Assembly: GCA_017427415.1 (NCBI GenBank)
Contig: JAFRSU010000053.1
Coordinates: 34,976-98,975, forward strand
From: Lachnospiraceae bacterium
GTDB taxonomy: Bacteria > Bacillota > Clostridia > Lachnospirales > Lachnospiraceae
DNA length: 64,000 bases
Direction of reading: 5' to 3'
The notes beneath the pieces were generated by a model. That model was not told the origin of the DNA. It saw nothing but the letters and a program-made list of their open reading frames with translations, and searched no databases. The number at the start of each line of letters is the position of its first letter. Position 1 is the stretch's first letter. The position numbers and the translations under genes were made by a program. Positions 36,766-47,177 of the stretch are shown here, in pieces.

Positions 36766-37788
36766 ATGAGAGAAGCGTTATTTATCGGCGGAACAGGAAC
36801 TATAAGCATGGCAATAACGAGAAGCCTGGCAAAAAATGAGCTGTGGCATCTGACACTTCTTAACCGCGGCAACCGTAAGGCAGATATACCGGAGGGCGTA
36901 GATGTCATAAACGTCGATATCAATGATGAGGCTGCGGCAGCAAAAGTACTCGAAGGAAAGCAATTTGATACCGTATGTGATTTTATAGGCTTTGTACCGG
37001 CACAGATGGAGAGGGATTACAGGCTCTTTAAGGGTAAGGTAAAACAGTTCATGTATATCAGCTCGGCCTCTGCTTACGGAAAGCCCGTAGCCGATTACCG
37101 CATAACAGAAGGTACCGCCCTGGCAAATCCTTATTGGGAGTATTCGAGAAACAAGATTGCCTGTGAAGATTTCCTTATGAAGAAATTCAGAGAGGAAGGA
37201 TTCCCTGTAACCATAATAAGGCCGAGTCACACATATGACGAGCGTTCGATACCTATGGGTGTGCATGGAAGTAAGGGCAGTTTCCAGGTTATAAAGCGTA
37301 TGATGGAAGGAAAGCCCGTGATAGTACATGGTGACGGTACTTCACTCTGGACCATGACATTCAACGAGGATTTTGCAAAGGGATTTATCGGACTTATGGG
37401 CAATCCTCATGCGATAGGTGAGGCATTCCAGATAACAAATGATGAGAGTCTTACCTGGAATCAGATATATAAGACCATAGCGGATGCTTTGGGAGTGGAA
37501 TACAAGCCTTACTATGTATCTTCGTATTTTCTTGCCAAGGTTGGGAAAAAATATGATCTTGAGGGTGGTCTCATCGGTGACAAAGCCAATTCGGTTGTTT
37601 TTGACAATACAAAGTTAAAGAGAGCAGTACCCGGTTTTGCGCCTTCTATACGCTTTGAAGAAGGTGTGAGAAGATGCCTTAACTATATACTTGCCCATCC
37701 CGAGTGTCAGGTTGAGGATCCTGAATTTGACAAGTGGTGTGACAGCATCATAGAAGCACTGGATAAGGCTTCGGCAGAACTGCTTTAA
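36766..37788 (+). CDS. NAD-dependent epimerase/dehydratase family protein
   Basis: A 340-residue extended-SDR protein. Rossmann start ALFIGGTGTIS, the conserved MYISSASAYGKP with catalytic Ser, and Y-SRN-K (YSRNKIACEDF) as the YxxxK pair; RPSHTYDE follows as the usual substrate-binding loop. Resembles sugar-nucleotide epimerase-like SDRs. The adjacent alcohol dehydrogenase does not identify a pathway. Terminator 13 bp after the stop. Confidence 0.85.
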   Translation: MREALFIGGTGTISMAITRSLAKNELWHLTLLNRGNRKADIPEGVDVINVDINDEAAAAKVLEGKQFDTVCDFIGFVPAQMERDYRLFKGKVKQFMYISSASAYGKPVADYRITEGTALANPYWEYSRNKIACEDFLMKKFREEGFPVTIIRPSHTYDERSIPMGVHGSKGSFQVIKRMMEGKPVIVHGDGTSLWTMTFNEDFAKGFIGLMGNPHAIGEAFQITNDESLTWNQIYKTIADALGVEYKPYYVSSYFLAKVGKKYDLEGGLIGDKANSVVFDNTKLKRAVPGFAPSIRFEEGVRRCLNYILAHPECQVEDPEFDKWCDSIIEALDKASAELL

Positions 37789-37800
37789 AGTTTTATAAAA

Positions 37801-37848
37801 CGGACGTCGTATCATATGCTTTTAGCATCTGATACCGCGTCCTTTTTT
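37801..37848 (+). terminator. Rho-independent terminator after the epimerase gene
   Basis: Stem GGACG-TATCA-ATGCT pairing with AGCAT-TGATA-CGTCC across small internal loops, followed by six T. Confidence 0.8.
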
Positions 37849-37907
37849 CTCACCTGAGGAATGATGAGGTGACATTGAAATATGAAAGTCCGGTTATTAC
37901 AAAACGC

Positions 37908-37936
37908 TTGAATTTACGGATAATATGTTTTATTAT
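37908..37936 (+). promoter_or_regulatory. Promoter of the transglutaminase-like gene
   Basis: TTGAAT (37908-37913), 17 bp, TATTAT (37931-37936). Confidence 0.6.
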
Positions 37937-37962
37937 GTATGGTAGCGGGAGGTGACCGATTT

Positions 37963-39678
37963 ATGAAAAAGATAAGATTAAGCCGTGTTTTAGGTATAAT
38001 GCTTGCATTTATTATTTCGTTCCCGATGGGAAGTTATGTTTCTGTATCAAATACGGAAACAGTGCAGGCAGAGGCAGCCACACAGAAGATAAGCTCTAAA
38101 AAGAAGAGCGTGGAAGCCGGAAAAACCTTTAAACTGAAGATTAAAAACGCTAAGGGAAAATATACCTGGAAAAGCAGCGACAGTAAAATAGCAAAGGTAA
38201 AGACAAAATCCGGAAAATCAACTAAAGTTATAGCCGTATCGGCCGGAAAGGCAGTTATCACCGCAACAAGAGGTTCGACAGAATTTAAATGTACGGTTAC
38301 GGTAAAGGCTAAAAGCGGAAACGGCGGTACCGTTACGGGGACACCCGAACCTACGCCCGAACCCACACCGGAGCCGATACCTGAGTATGCTGTCGGTTCG
38401 GATTCATCGACCGAGCTGAACCTTCCTGTAGGAAAGAGCCTGCAGTTAAGATTTACCGCAAAGGAAGTCCGAAGGTTTTATGTTCATGACTCGGATATGC
38501 TGTATCTTTCGGTTACTTCGGACGGCTTTGTCACAGCCCTGTCAGGAGCGGGGAAAACCGTTACGATACATATAGAAAGTAAGGATTATAATAATTACAG
38601 GTGTAAGATAAATATTGTAAAAGGATCGGAGTACGTGAATAATCCGACGCCCATACCTACCAAGGCACCTGTTGTAACTCCTGCACCTGTAGTGACAGGC
38701 ACACCTGTGCCCACACCTACCCCTAAGGTCACTGCTACACCTGTGCCCACTGTTACAGCGGTGCCTACATCGACTCCCAAGCCTACTAAGAAGCCGGTCA
38801 AAGGTGAAGGAGACTTAAACGGTGAACTTTACGACATGTCGGAGCTTTCCGCTGTTGTATCTTTAGGCAGCACTTACGGTCTTATAACTTCACACACCAG
38901 AGAGCCCTATCAAAAGACATTGGAATACAGTGTTGAGGATGAAAGAAGTTTCATAAAGGCATGTCACGATGCTCTTGAACATGGCGCGGAGTCATTTACG
39001 ATCAAATTCAGAGGCTATGACGGAGCACACTGGTGGGGGATATTTAAGCAGAAGCTGCAGAATCAGAGTGAGCTGTCAGGATATACCGCTAACGGTTACA
39101 CGGGACGATATAATGATACTGCTCATACCCTGACCATAGAGCCGGCTTATAAGGATGTCTGGAAAGCAGTGACATATCTTCGGTATGACGGGTATGAGAC
39201 CGACGATGATATCAAGAAGCTGCTGAAAGCCGCCATCTCACTTGCCAATGAAGCTATAGATGCTGTAGGTACAGACCCCGAGGATGTACTTCTTTATGTA
39301 AACAACAGAATATGCTCCATGACCACATACTCTGATCCTATACCCAAAGAACATGACTGTCCCCAAAGAGATGCCACAGGAGTATATTTTTACGGTGACG
39401 GTGTATGCGAGTCATATACGGCGGCCATGAGGCTGGTACTTAATATCCTCGGATTAGAGAATGATACTATAGTCAACAAAAAAGGTACACATATCTGGAA
39501 CCGTGTATTGCTTAACGGGACCTGGTATCATATCGATGTAACGTGGGATGATGTGGATAAAGCAGGCGGCGGTTTTTATAATTCGTATTTTATGATCACC
39601 GAACCGGAGTTATTAAAGAAGAGCGGTGAGTCAAAGGATCCTTTGGCACATTCATGGTACAATCTGTATTTCAGGTAG
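37963..39678 (+). CDS. Secreted Big_2-like / transglutaminase-like protein
   Basis: A 571-residue exported protein. Signal peptide, one Lys-rich Ig-like group 2 repeat (YTWKSSDSKIAKVKTKSGKS; VSAGKAVITATRGS), a short TP/EP linker, a second beta-domain, a second long PT-rich linker (about residues 215-280), and a C-terminal transglutaminase-like cysteine protease fold. Its triad is visible: Cys in DGVCESYTAAM, His in KKGTHIWNRVLL, Asp in WYHIDVTWDD. Such domains hydrolyse or crosslink peptides at the cell surface, possibly peptidoglycan-linked. GGGAGG precedes ATG 37963. No anchor motif. One of several Big_2-bearing exoproteins here. Confidence 0.87.
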   Translation: MKKIRLSRVLGIMLAFIISFPMGSYVSVSNTETVQAEAATQKISSKKKSVEAGKTFKLKIKNAKGKYTWKSSDSKIAKVKTKSGKSTKVIAVSAGKAVITATRGSTEFKCTVTVKAKSGNGGTVTGTPEPTPEPTPEPIPEYAVGSDSSTELNLPVGKSLQLRFTAKEVRRFYVHDSDMLYLSVTSDGFVTALSGAGKTVTIHIESKDYNNYRCKINIVKGSEYVNNPTPIPTKAPVVTPAPVVTGTPVPTPTPKVTATPVPTVTAVPTSTPKPTKKPVKGEGDLNGELYDMSELSAVVSLGSTYGLITSHTREPYQKTLEYSVEDERSFIKACHDALEHGAESFTIKFRGYDGAHWWGIFKQKLQNQSELSGYTANGYTGRYNDTAHTLTIEPAYKDVWKAVTYLRYDGYETDDDIKKLLKAAISLANEAIDAVGTDPEDVLLYVNNRICSMTTYSDPIPKEHDCPQRDATGVYFYGDGVCESYTAAMRLVLNILGLENDTIVNKKGTHIWNRVLLNGTWYHIDVTWDDVDKAGGGFYNSYFMITEPELLKKSGESKDPLAHSWYNLYFR

Positions 39679-39691
39679 AATGAAAAATTAC

Positions 39692-39720
39692 TTGCTTTAT
39701 CTTGTAAGTGCTGATAAAAT
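39692..39720 (+). promoter_or_regulatory. Promoter of the purO-purH unit
   Basis: TTGCTT (39692-39697), 17 bp, TAAAAT (39715-39720), 59 bp before purO. The short leader leaves little room for a purine riboswitch and I see none. Confidence 0.65.
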
Positions 39721-39779
39721 AGAAACGTATTTGTAAAATGCTTACAGTGGTATTTATATATCACGGAAAGGAAGAAAAA

Positions 39780-40547
39780 ATGGGTATCTACGATATACCG
39801 AAGTTCGATGAACTTGTAAAAGGAAATTCATATGTTGGACGTGGAATTATAGTCGGAAAAAGCGCCGACGCCAAAAAAGCAGTGACTGCATACTTTATCA
39901 TGGGACGCAGCACCAATTCAAGAAACCGTGTATTTATCGAGACACCCGACGGCATCATCATTAAGCCGTTCGATCCTTCAAAACTGGAGGACCCTTCACT
40001 TGTTATTTATTCCCCTGTACGCGAGTTTAAGAACTATATGATAGTTACAAACGGCGACCAGACCGATACCGTATATAAGGTATTGGAGAAGTGGGAGTCC
40101 ACATTTGCACTTAACCCCATCCAGGTTGTAGATATGAGCTATGCTTTTGAGGTAGGTCTTTCCGCACGTGAGTTTGAACCCGACGGTCCTAACTGGACAC
40201 CCCGTATCAGTGCTATGCTGAGCTTCCTTAAGGCAAATGATTTTACTTATAAGATGAGCATCTTAAAGAGTGCTGATGCAGAAGGCTCAACATGCAACAG
40301 ATATACATTCAATTACAATGCGGTTGCAGGACTCGGACATTTCATCCATACATACAACCATGACGGCAATCCTATCCCTACATTTACAGGTGAGCCTGAG
40401 AGAGTGGCAGTTCCCGATGATATCGATGAGTATACCGAGACTATCTGGAACGGACTTGATGAGAACAATAAGGTATCCCTCTATGTAGCATATGTTGACC
40501 TTGCTACAGGCCGGAAGGAAACCAGGATCATAAATAAAAACAAATAA
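39780..40547 (+). CDS. purO: IMP cyclohydrolase, PurO type
   Basis: A 255-residue enzyme of the IMP_cyclohyd family, first defined in archaea, which closes FAICAR to IMP in the last step of purine synthesis. Recognised from YVGRGIIVGKSADAKKAVTA, YFIMGRSTNSRNRVF, and ALNPIQVV...GPNWTPRISAML. It is not related to the cyclohydrolase domain of bacterial PurH. The gene 44 bp downstream encodes only the formyltransferase half of PurH, so the two together replace the usual bifunctional PurH. The frame is open from 39738; ATG 39780 follows AAAGGAAG. Confidence 0.88.
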   Translation: MGIYDIPKFDELVKGNSYVGRGIIVGKSADAKKAVTAYFIMGRSTNSRNRVFIETPDGIIIKPFDPSKLEDPSLVIYSPVREFKNYMIVTNGDQTDTVYKVLEKWESTFALNPIQVVDMSYAFEVGLSAREFEPDGPNWTPRISAMLSFLKANDFTYKMSILKSADAEGSTCNRYTFNYNAVAGLGHFIHTYNHDGNPIPTFTGEPERVAVPDDIDEYTETIWNGLDENNKVSLYVAYVDLATGRKETRIINKNK

Positions 40548-40591
40548 TATGCTGTGATGACAGCTATAATACAGAATGGAGTGTAAGAAAG

Positions 40592-41776
40592 ATGACAAGA
40601 TTTGAATTAAAGTACGGTTGTAACCCCAACCAGAAGCCTGCAGAGATTTATATGGAGAATGGATCGGAACTTCCCATCGAGATACTTAACGGACGTCCCG
40701 GCTATATTAATTTCCTTGATGCATTTAATTCATGGCAGCTTGTAAAAGAACTTAAGGAAGCTACAGGCAAGTGCTGTGCAACATCATTTAAGCATGTTTC
40801 ACCTACATCGGCAGCTGTAGGCAATAAGTTGAGCAATAAATTAAAGAAGGCTGTTTTCGTTGATGATATCGAAGGCCTTGATGATTCACCCTTAGCATGT
40901 GCCTATGCAAGAGCAAGAGGTACCGACAGAATGTCTTCATTCGGTGATTTTATCGCTTTATCGGATGTATGTGACCTTACTACAGCCAAGATCATCAAGC
41001 GTGAAGTATCGGACGGTATCATCGCTCCCGGTTATACGGATGAAGCTTTGGAGCTCTTAAAGTCAAAGCGTAAGGGCGGATATAATGTTATAAAGATCGA
41101 TCCCAACTATGTACCTGAGGTACAGGAGAAGAAGCAGGTATTCGGTATCACCTTCGAACAGGGAAGAAACAACTTTAAGATCGACAACGAGCTTTTAGGC
41201 AACATCGTTACCGAGAACAAGAATCTGACAGATGAAGCACGTACAAATCTTATCATAAGCCTTATCACCTTAAAGTATACACAGTCCAATTCCGTATGCT
41301 TTGCAGCAGACGGACAGGCTATAGGCGTAGGTGCAGGACAGCAGTCGCGAGTACATTGTACCAGACTTGCAGGCAACAAAGCCGATAACTGGAACCTACG
41401 TCAGTGGGACAGGATCTTAGAACTTCCTTTCCTTGATTCGATCGGACGTCCCGACAGGGATAATGTTATAGATCAGTATATTACAGGCGAGGGTGAGGAT
41501 GTTGTAGCTGACAGCAACTGGCAGCAGTACTTCACCAAGCGCCCCGCACCTCTTACAAAAGAGGAGAAGCAGGCATACCTTGATACCATTTCGGGTGTGG
41601 CACTCGGAAGTGACGCTTTCTTCCCGTTCAGTGATAACATTGACCGTGCAAAGAAGAGCGGCGTAACTTATATTGCAGAGCCCGGCGGATCGGTAAGGGA
41701 TGACCTTGTTATAAACAAGTGTAATGAATATGGTATGGTAATGTGCTTTACCGGAATGAGACTTTTCCATCATTGA
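40592..41776 (+). CDS. purH: AICAR formyltransferase (stand-alone, PurH C-terminal type)
   Basis: A 394-residue enzyme that formylates AICAR with 10-formyl-tetrahydrofolate. It opens directly with the transformylase domain (FELKYGCNPNQKPAEIY; CCATSFKHVSPTSAAVG containing the KH pair) and continues through VCFAADGQAIGVGAGQQSR to ITYIAEPGGS-like ends; the N-terminal cyclohydrolase domain of bifunctional PurH (MGS-like fold) is absent. Length agrees with the stand-alone form. The preceding purO supplies the missing activity, a clear functional pair. Confidence 0.9.
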   Translation: MTRFELKYGCNPNQKPAEIYMENGSELPIEILNGRPGYINFLDAFNSWQLVKELKEATGKCCATSFKHVSPTSAAVGNKLSNKLKKAVFVDDIEGLDDSPLACAYARARGTDRMSSFGDFIALSDVCDLTTAKIIKREVSDGIIAPGYTDEALELLKSKRKGGYNVIKIDPNYVPEVQEKKQVFGITFEQGRNNFKIDNELLGNIVTENKNLTDEARTNLIISLITLKYTQSNSVCFAADGQAIGVGAGQQSRVHCTRLAGNKADNWNLRQWDRILELPFLDSIGRPDRDNVIDQYITGEGEDVVADSNWQQYFTKRPAPLTKEEKQAYLDTISGVALGSDAFFPFSDNIDRAKKSGVTYIAEPGGSVRDDLVINKCNEYGMVMCFTGMRLFHH

Positions 41777-41812
41777 TCTTCAGATCGGATTTATAAGGTT
41801 AACGGAGCAAAA

Positions 41813-42511
41813 ATGATCAAAAAGGCATTTATAGTTTTATCAAAGTTTACTGCCGCCTTTATGGCGGCAGTACTTATATCGGGACTCTGCATTACGTCAT
41901 ATGATGCGAAGGCAGCCACAGTTTCGGATAATAAGCAGAGCTATCCCGTTGCTGCCGTGGACAGGCTGGCAAAAAGGATCAAGAAGGCCGACACTTTGTA
42001 CAGTTACAAAGGAAATGTACCGAAATCCGTAAAGGCGGACGAGGCTGAAAAAAGCTATACGGCATGGGATGAGAATTATACCTCGGATGAGCTTCGGCTC
42101 ATGAGCGGTATTATATACTGTGAAGCCGGAAATATGAGTGATGAGGCCAGGATCGCGGTGGCAAACGTTATCATAAACAGGGCAAACGACAGCTCTGACT
42201 GGGGACATGTGAGCACCATAAAAGAAGTCATTTATGACGATTACTGGGGCGTTCAGTTTTCTCCTACAAAGGGAAATCCGAGCTCTCTTGATAAGGCCAT
42301 GGATATTTACGACCATCTTGAGGATTATGAGGGCAAGTGGCAGTACAGACAGATGATGGACAGTATTTCATCCGCCAAGAAAGCATTCTGCGGAGAAAAG
42401 ACGATCCCCGACAGCTTTATGTTTTTCAACAGCCATATTTCTTCCTCAAAGGAAAAATGTGAGTCTAAAGGAAAAACTTATAAGATAATAGACAGCCATA
42501 TATATTTTTAA
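41813..42511 (+). CDS. SleB-like cell wall hydrolase (Hydrolase_2 family)
   Basis: A 232-residue exported protein with signal peptide (FTAAFMAAVLISGLCITSY). The catalytic domain starts near residue 95: LRLMSGIIYCEAGNMSDEAR with the conserved Glu, VANVIINR, and TIKEVIYD...VQFSP, the hallmark of the family of spore cortex/lytic transglycosylase-like enzymes SleB and CwlJ. In a non-germination context such enzymes remodel peptidoglycan during growth. No LysM or SPOR binding domain. Twelve bp before the DUF2225 gene, so likely cotranscribed. Confidence 0.86.
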   Translation: MIKKAFIVLSKFTAAFMAAVLISGLCITSYDAKAATVSDNKQSYPVAAVDRLAKRIKKADTLYSYKGNVPKSVKADEAEKSYTAWDENYTSDELRLMSGIIYCEAGNMSDEARIAVANVIINRANDSSDWGHVSTIKEVIYDDYWGVQFSPTKGNPSSLDKAMDIYDHLEDYEGKWQYRQMMDSISSAKKAFCGEKTIPDSFMFFNSHISSSKEKCESKGKTYKIIDSHIYF

Positions 42512-42523
42512 GCGAGGCAGTAT

Positions 42524-43378
42524 ATGAGTGACGTTTTATCGGGACTTGAGTCCATGGGACTCGGGAACTTAAGCAATATCGATCTTTTTAATGACAAAAA
42601 AAGCAACGCTTCGGCAGAAAAGAAAAAGGAAGAGAAACCGGAGATAAAGGAACCGGAGGAAAAGGACCTTATCTATATCAAAAAAGTGGAATGTCCCTGC
42701 TGCGGGAGGGAGTTTCCCGAAAAAGTCATCCGCCCCGGAAAGGTCAGGATGATATCTCAGGATATAGACTTAAGACCACGATACAAAGAACTTGACACCA
42801 TGAAATATAATGTTACGGCGTGCCCTACATGCGGATACGCGGCTCTTTCCAGGGATTTTACACATCTGTCATCCGGTCAGGCCAGGTTCGTAAAAGAGAA
42901 GATCAGTATAAACTTTACCGGTCTTAAATATGACGGAGATATCTATTCATATGATGAAGCCATATCGAGAGGTAAGCTCGCACTTGTCAGCACTGTGGTA
43001 AAAAGAGGAAAGATAAGTGAGAGGGCATATATATGCCTGACCTTAGGCTGGCTTACAAGAGGCAAGGCGGAGAGCATAGCTGAGGATGTACCCGGCAGGG
43101 AAGCGATGCTCAGCCAGCTTTCGGATGAGGAAAACGGATATCTGTTAAAGGCGGCTGAAGGGTTTACCGAAGCATTGCTTAAAGAAAGCTTCCCCATATG
43201 CGGCCTTGACGAATACACTTTCTTCTATCTTTTGAGCGCTCTTGATTATGAGACGGGGAGATACAGCGAGTCACTTAAGTTCGTAGAAAAAATCCTCATA
43301 AACAGAGCCGTGAGCGAGAGGATAAAGGATAAAGCAAGACGTATCAAAGAGGCTATCAGTGAGATAAGATCATCATAA
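42524..43378 (+). CDS. DUF2225 family protein
   Basis: A 284-residue cytoplasmic protein. A zinc-ribbon-like first Cys pair (VECPCCGREF), MISQDIDLRPRYKELDTMKY and a second pair (VTACPTCGYAA) match DUF2225, a clostridial family of unknown role. The C-terminal half is helical and TPR-like (YLLSALDYETGRYSESLKFV). RBS AGCGAGG. Likely in one transcript with the genes on either side (12 and 30 bp spacers). Confidence 0.82.
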   Translation: MSDVLSGLESMGLGNLSNIDLFNDKKSNASAEKKKEEKPEIKEPEEKDLIYIKKVECPCCGREFPEKVIRPGKVRMISQDIDLRPRYKELDTMKYNVTACPTCGYAALSRDFTHLSSGQARFVKEKISINFTGLKYDGDIYSYDEAISRGKLALVSTVVKRGKISERAYICLTLGWLTRGKAESIAEDVPGREAMLSQLSDEENGYLLKAAEGFTEALLKESFPICGLDEYTFFYLLSALDYETGRYSESLKFVEKILINRAVSERIKDKARRIKEAISEIRSS

Positions 43379-43408
43379 AGATTACAATAAATTATTGGAG
43401 GAAACAGT

Positions 43409-44131
43409 ATGGACGAACAATTATATGCCATTCCGGTCAATGACGCTTTTAATGAGGATTCAGAATGTCCCGTGTGTTCCATGTATGCATCGCTCGAAAA
43501 AAATGCCATAGAGTTTACGATGGGACCTTCATATATGGAGGATGATGTCCGCATGGAGACCAATGAAACAGGATTCTGCGCCAAGCATGTGGAGATGATG
43601 TACGGCAATCAGAACCGTTTGGGACTTGGTCTGATGCTTCATACGCATATGCAGAATCTTATAAAAGAGACTGAGAAAGCCCAGAAAAAGGGCCGCAGCA
43701 GCGGAGGCGGACTTTTTAAGAAGAATACGGACGGCTCTGCAGTATCGGCATATATGCGCCAGCTTGGAAAAAGCTGCTATATCTGTGACCGTATAACAAG
43801 GATATTTGACAGATATATAGATACAATATTCTATCTTTATGAAAAGGATTCGGCCTTTAAGACAAAATTTGATTCCTCCAAGGGTTTCTGCGTAGATCAC
43901 TATGCAGTCCTTTATGATGCTGCGGATGCACATATGAGCGGCGGGGCATTGAAGGATTTTACTGCCAAACTTGACAAACTCTTCTTAGAGAATATGAAGA
44001 GGGTATGTGATGATGTCGAATGGTATACCGACAAGTTTGATTACAGAAATGTCGATGCACCTTGGAAGAATTCCAAGGACGCACTTGTAAGAGCCATAAA
44101 AAAGCTTGACAGTATAGAACTTCAGTTATAA
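43409..44131 (+). CDS. DUF6062 family protein
   Basis: A 240-residue protein. Cysteine positions are striking: ECPVCSMYASLEKNAIEFTM (CxxC), GFCAKHVEMMY, SCYICDRI (CxxC) and GFCVDHYAVLY, two CxxC/CxxH-like sets that probably bind metal or an Fe-S cluster. That repeat and the N-terminal YAIPVNDAFN agree with my memory of DUF6062, function unknown. No membrane segment. RBS GGAGG. Last gene before the groESL promoter. Confidence 0.72.
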   Translation: MDEQLYAIPVNDAFNEDSECPVCSMYASLEKNAIEFTMGPSYMEDDVRMETNETGFCAKHVEMMYGNQNRLGLGLMLHTHMQNLIKETEKAQKKGRSSGGGLFKKNTDGSAVSAYMRQLGKSCYICDRITRIFDRYIDTIFYLYEKDSAFKTKFDSSKGFCVDHYAVLYDAADAHMSGGALKDFTAKLDKLFLENMKRVCDDVEWYTDKFDYRNVDAPWKNSKDALVRAIKKLDSIELQL

Positions 44132-44218
44132 TCCGTATCAAAAAGGCAGGAACTTATAAAACGGTACAAAAGACTGGGATAATATATATAAAAAAATGAT
44201 AAAATATGAAAAAAGTGC

Positions 44219-44246
44219 TTGCATTTTTTATAATTCGTGGTATTAT
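44219..44246 (+). promoter_or_regulatory. Promoter of groES-groEL
   Basis: TTGCAT (44219-44224), 16 bp, TATTAT (44241-44246), placing the start of transcription just before the CIRCE element. Confidence 0.7.
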
Positions 44247-44259
44247 ATCATGTAGTTGG

Positions 44260-44286
44260 TTAGCACTCAAAAATGTAGAGTGCTAA
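44260..44286. promoter_or_regulatory. CIRCE operator (HrcA binding site)
   Basis: Perfect TTAGCACTC (44260-44268) - 9 bp - GAGTGCTAA (44278-44286), the consensus CIRCE operator. HrcA binds it and represses chaperone operons; heat-denatured HrcA releases it. It lies between the promoter and groES. Confidence 0.97.
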
Positions 44287-44317
44287 CAAAAATGAATCAA
44301 TACAGGAGGCGTTAGTC

Positions 44318-44602
44318 ATGAAGTTAAGACCTTTAGGTGACAAAATTGTTTTAAAACAGCTTGAAGCTGAAGAGACTACAAAGTCAGGAATCATTCTTAC
44401 TCCCAAGGCACAGGAGAAGCCCCAGCAGGCTGAGGTTATCGCAGTAGGTCCCGGAGGAGTTATCGACGGTAAAGAAGTAAAAATGCAGGTTAAAGTAGGA
44501 GAGAAGGTTATCTACTCCAAGTACGCGGGAACCGAAGTAAAGCTTGACGGAGAAGAGTACATCATTGTTAAGCAGAACGATGTTATCGCAGTAGTAGAAT
44601 AA
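44318..44602 (+). CDS. groES: Co-chaperonin GroES
   Basis: A 94-residue Cpn10 subunit; seven form the lid of the GroEL chamber. MKLRPLGDKIVLKQLEAEE, the mobile loop ETTKSGIILTPKAQEKPQQA, and the roof and end KVIYSKYAGTEVKLDGEEY are all typical. RBS CAGGAGGCG. Controlled by CIRCE. Confidence 0.98.
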   Translation: MKLRPLGDKIVLKQLEAEETTKSGIILTPKAQEKPQQAEVIAVGPGGVIDGKEVKMQVKVGEKVIYSKYAGTEVKLDGEEYIIVKQNDVIAVVE

Positions 44603-44607
44603 TGATC

Positions 44608-46327
<1,720 letters not shown>

Positions 46328-46341
46328 AAGCAGAGTGAATA

Positions 46342-46390
46342 TTTCCAAAACACTCTTAGCAAGTTTACTTGCTAAAGAGTGTTTTGAAAT
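46342..46390 (+). terminator. Strong hairpin after groEL
   Basis: A stem of about 22 bp with one mismatch and one bulge (AAAACACTCTT, GCAAG / CTTGC, AAGAGTGTTTT) around a small loop. It ends in GTTTTGAAAT rather than a long T-run, so it may act as an mRNA-stabilising 3' structure as well as a terminator. Confidence 0.65.
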
Positions 46391-46392
46391 AT

Positions 46393-46494
46393 GAGCGAGC
46401 AAAAGTATGAGTATAAAAGCCACGCGAACAAAGTGAGCGGGGCGATATACGAATACTTTTGAGCATTACGAGAGTGCGAAGCACGAAGTAATGC
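46393..46494. repeat. Further hairpins downstream of groEL
   Basis: CAAAAGTAT (near 46396) pairs with ATACTTTTG (near 46453), with smaller stems inside. Next, GCATTAC/GTAATGC (46463-46469 / 46488-46494) encloses GTGC-GAA-GCAC, a perfect second hairpin. No gene is seen in these 100 bp. Confidence 0.5.
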
Positions 46495-46546
46495 GTCTGC
46501 TTTATATAAATAGGAAAACAAATATTAAATATATAAGGAGTTCCAT

Positions 46547-47053
46547 ATGACCGGTTCTTACACTGAAGCATCAGTAAAGCGTAAGGCAGACTTTTCTACG
46601 TATCTGGCTAAGATCGGGGTTGTGCTGCTGATAGGTATATTGTTTACATTCGGTATGCTTGTCGGCCAGAAGATACTTGCCCTGATCGGTATCGGATTAG
46701 GCTGCTTTTGCTGGTTTTATCTGTTCCCCAAACTTGATGCCGAATACGAGTATATATACTGTGACGGGCAGATAGATTTTGACAGGATCAGCGGCGGAGA
46801 AAGCAGAAAAAACATGCTGAGGATAGATCTTGACAATGTAGAGATCATGGCCCCCGAAAAATCCTTACAAATGGGTAAATATGATGATTCGGGACTTAAA
46901 GTAAGGGATTTTTCATCACATACTCCGGATGCAAAGAGATACTGTATCATTACAAGTGATGAGTCTAACCGCTTGAAGATATTGTTTGAACCGTCTGAAA
47001 AGATGATAGAGCTTGCAAAAGCCAAGGCTCCGAGAAAAGTTTTTACGGATTGA
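46547..47053 (+). CDS. Membrane protein, possibly DUF6106 family
   Basis: A 168-residue protein: two hydrophobic helices near the N-terminus (IGVVLLIGILFTFGMLVGQ; ILALIGIGLGCFCWFYLF), then a cytoplasmic beta-rich domain, EYEYIYCDGQIDFDRISGG to YCIITSDESNRLKILFEP, resembling a PH-like fold. The DYEY-IYC-(D/N)G motif fits DUF6106 as I recall it; function unknown. RBS AAGGAG. Own terminator follows. Confidence 0.6.
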   Translation: MTGSYTEASVKRKADFSTYLAKIGVVLLIGILFTFGMLVGQKILALIGIGLGCFCWFYLFPKLDAEYEYIYCDGQIDFDRISGGESRKNMLRIDLDNVEIMAPEKSLQMGKYDDSGLKVRDFSSHTPDAKRYCIITSDESNRLKILFEPSEKMIELAKAKAPRKVFTD

Positions 47054-47067
47054 CAAAGATATGATTT

Positions 47068-47094
47068 AAGGCTGTCCTATAGGGCAGCCTTTTC
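47068..47094 (+). terminator. Rho-independent terminator
   Basis: AAGGCTG-T-CC-TATA-GG-G-CAGCCTT followed by TTTCTT. Confidence 0.75.
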
Positions 47095-47106
47095 TTATAC
47101 CCGAAA

Positions 47107-47136
47107 TTTGACAAAATCAGTCAAATGAGGTATTAT
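47107..47136 (+). promoter_or_regulatory. Promoter with overlapping inverted repeat
   Basis: TTGACA (47108-47113), 17 bp, TATTAT (47131-47136). An inverted repeat TTTGAC-7-GTCAAA (47107-47125) covers the -35 box, a typical place for a repressor site. Confidence 0.6.
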
Positions 47137-47177
47137 ATACTTGGTTTGGAATGCCGTGAAATCAAATATTAAGAGTG

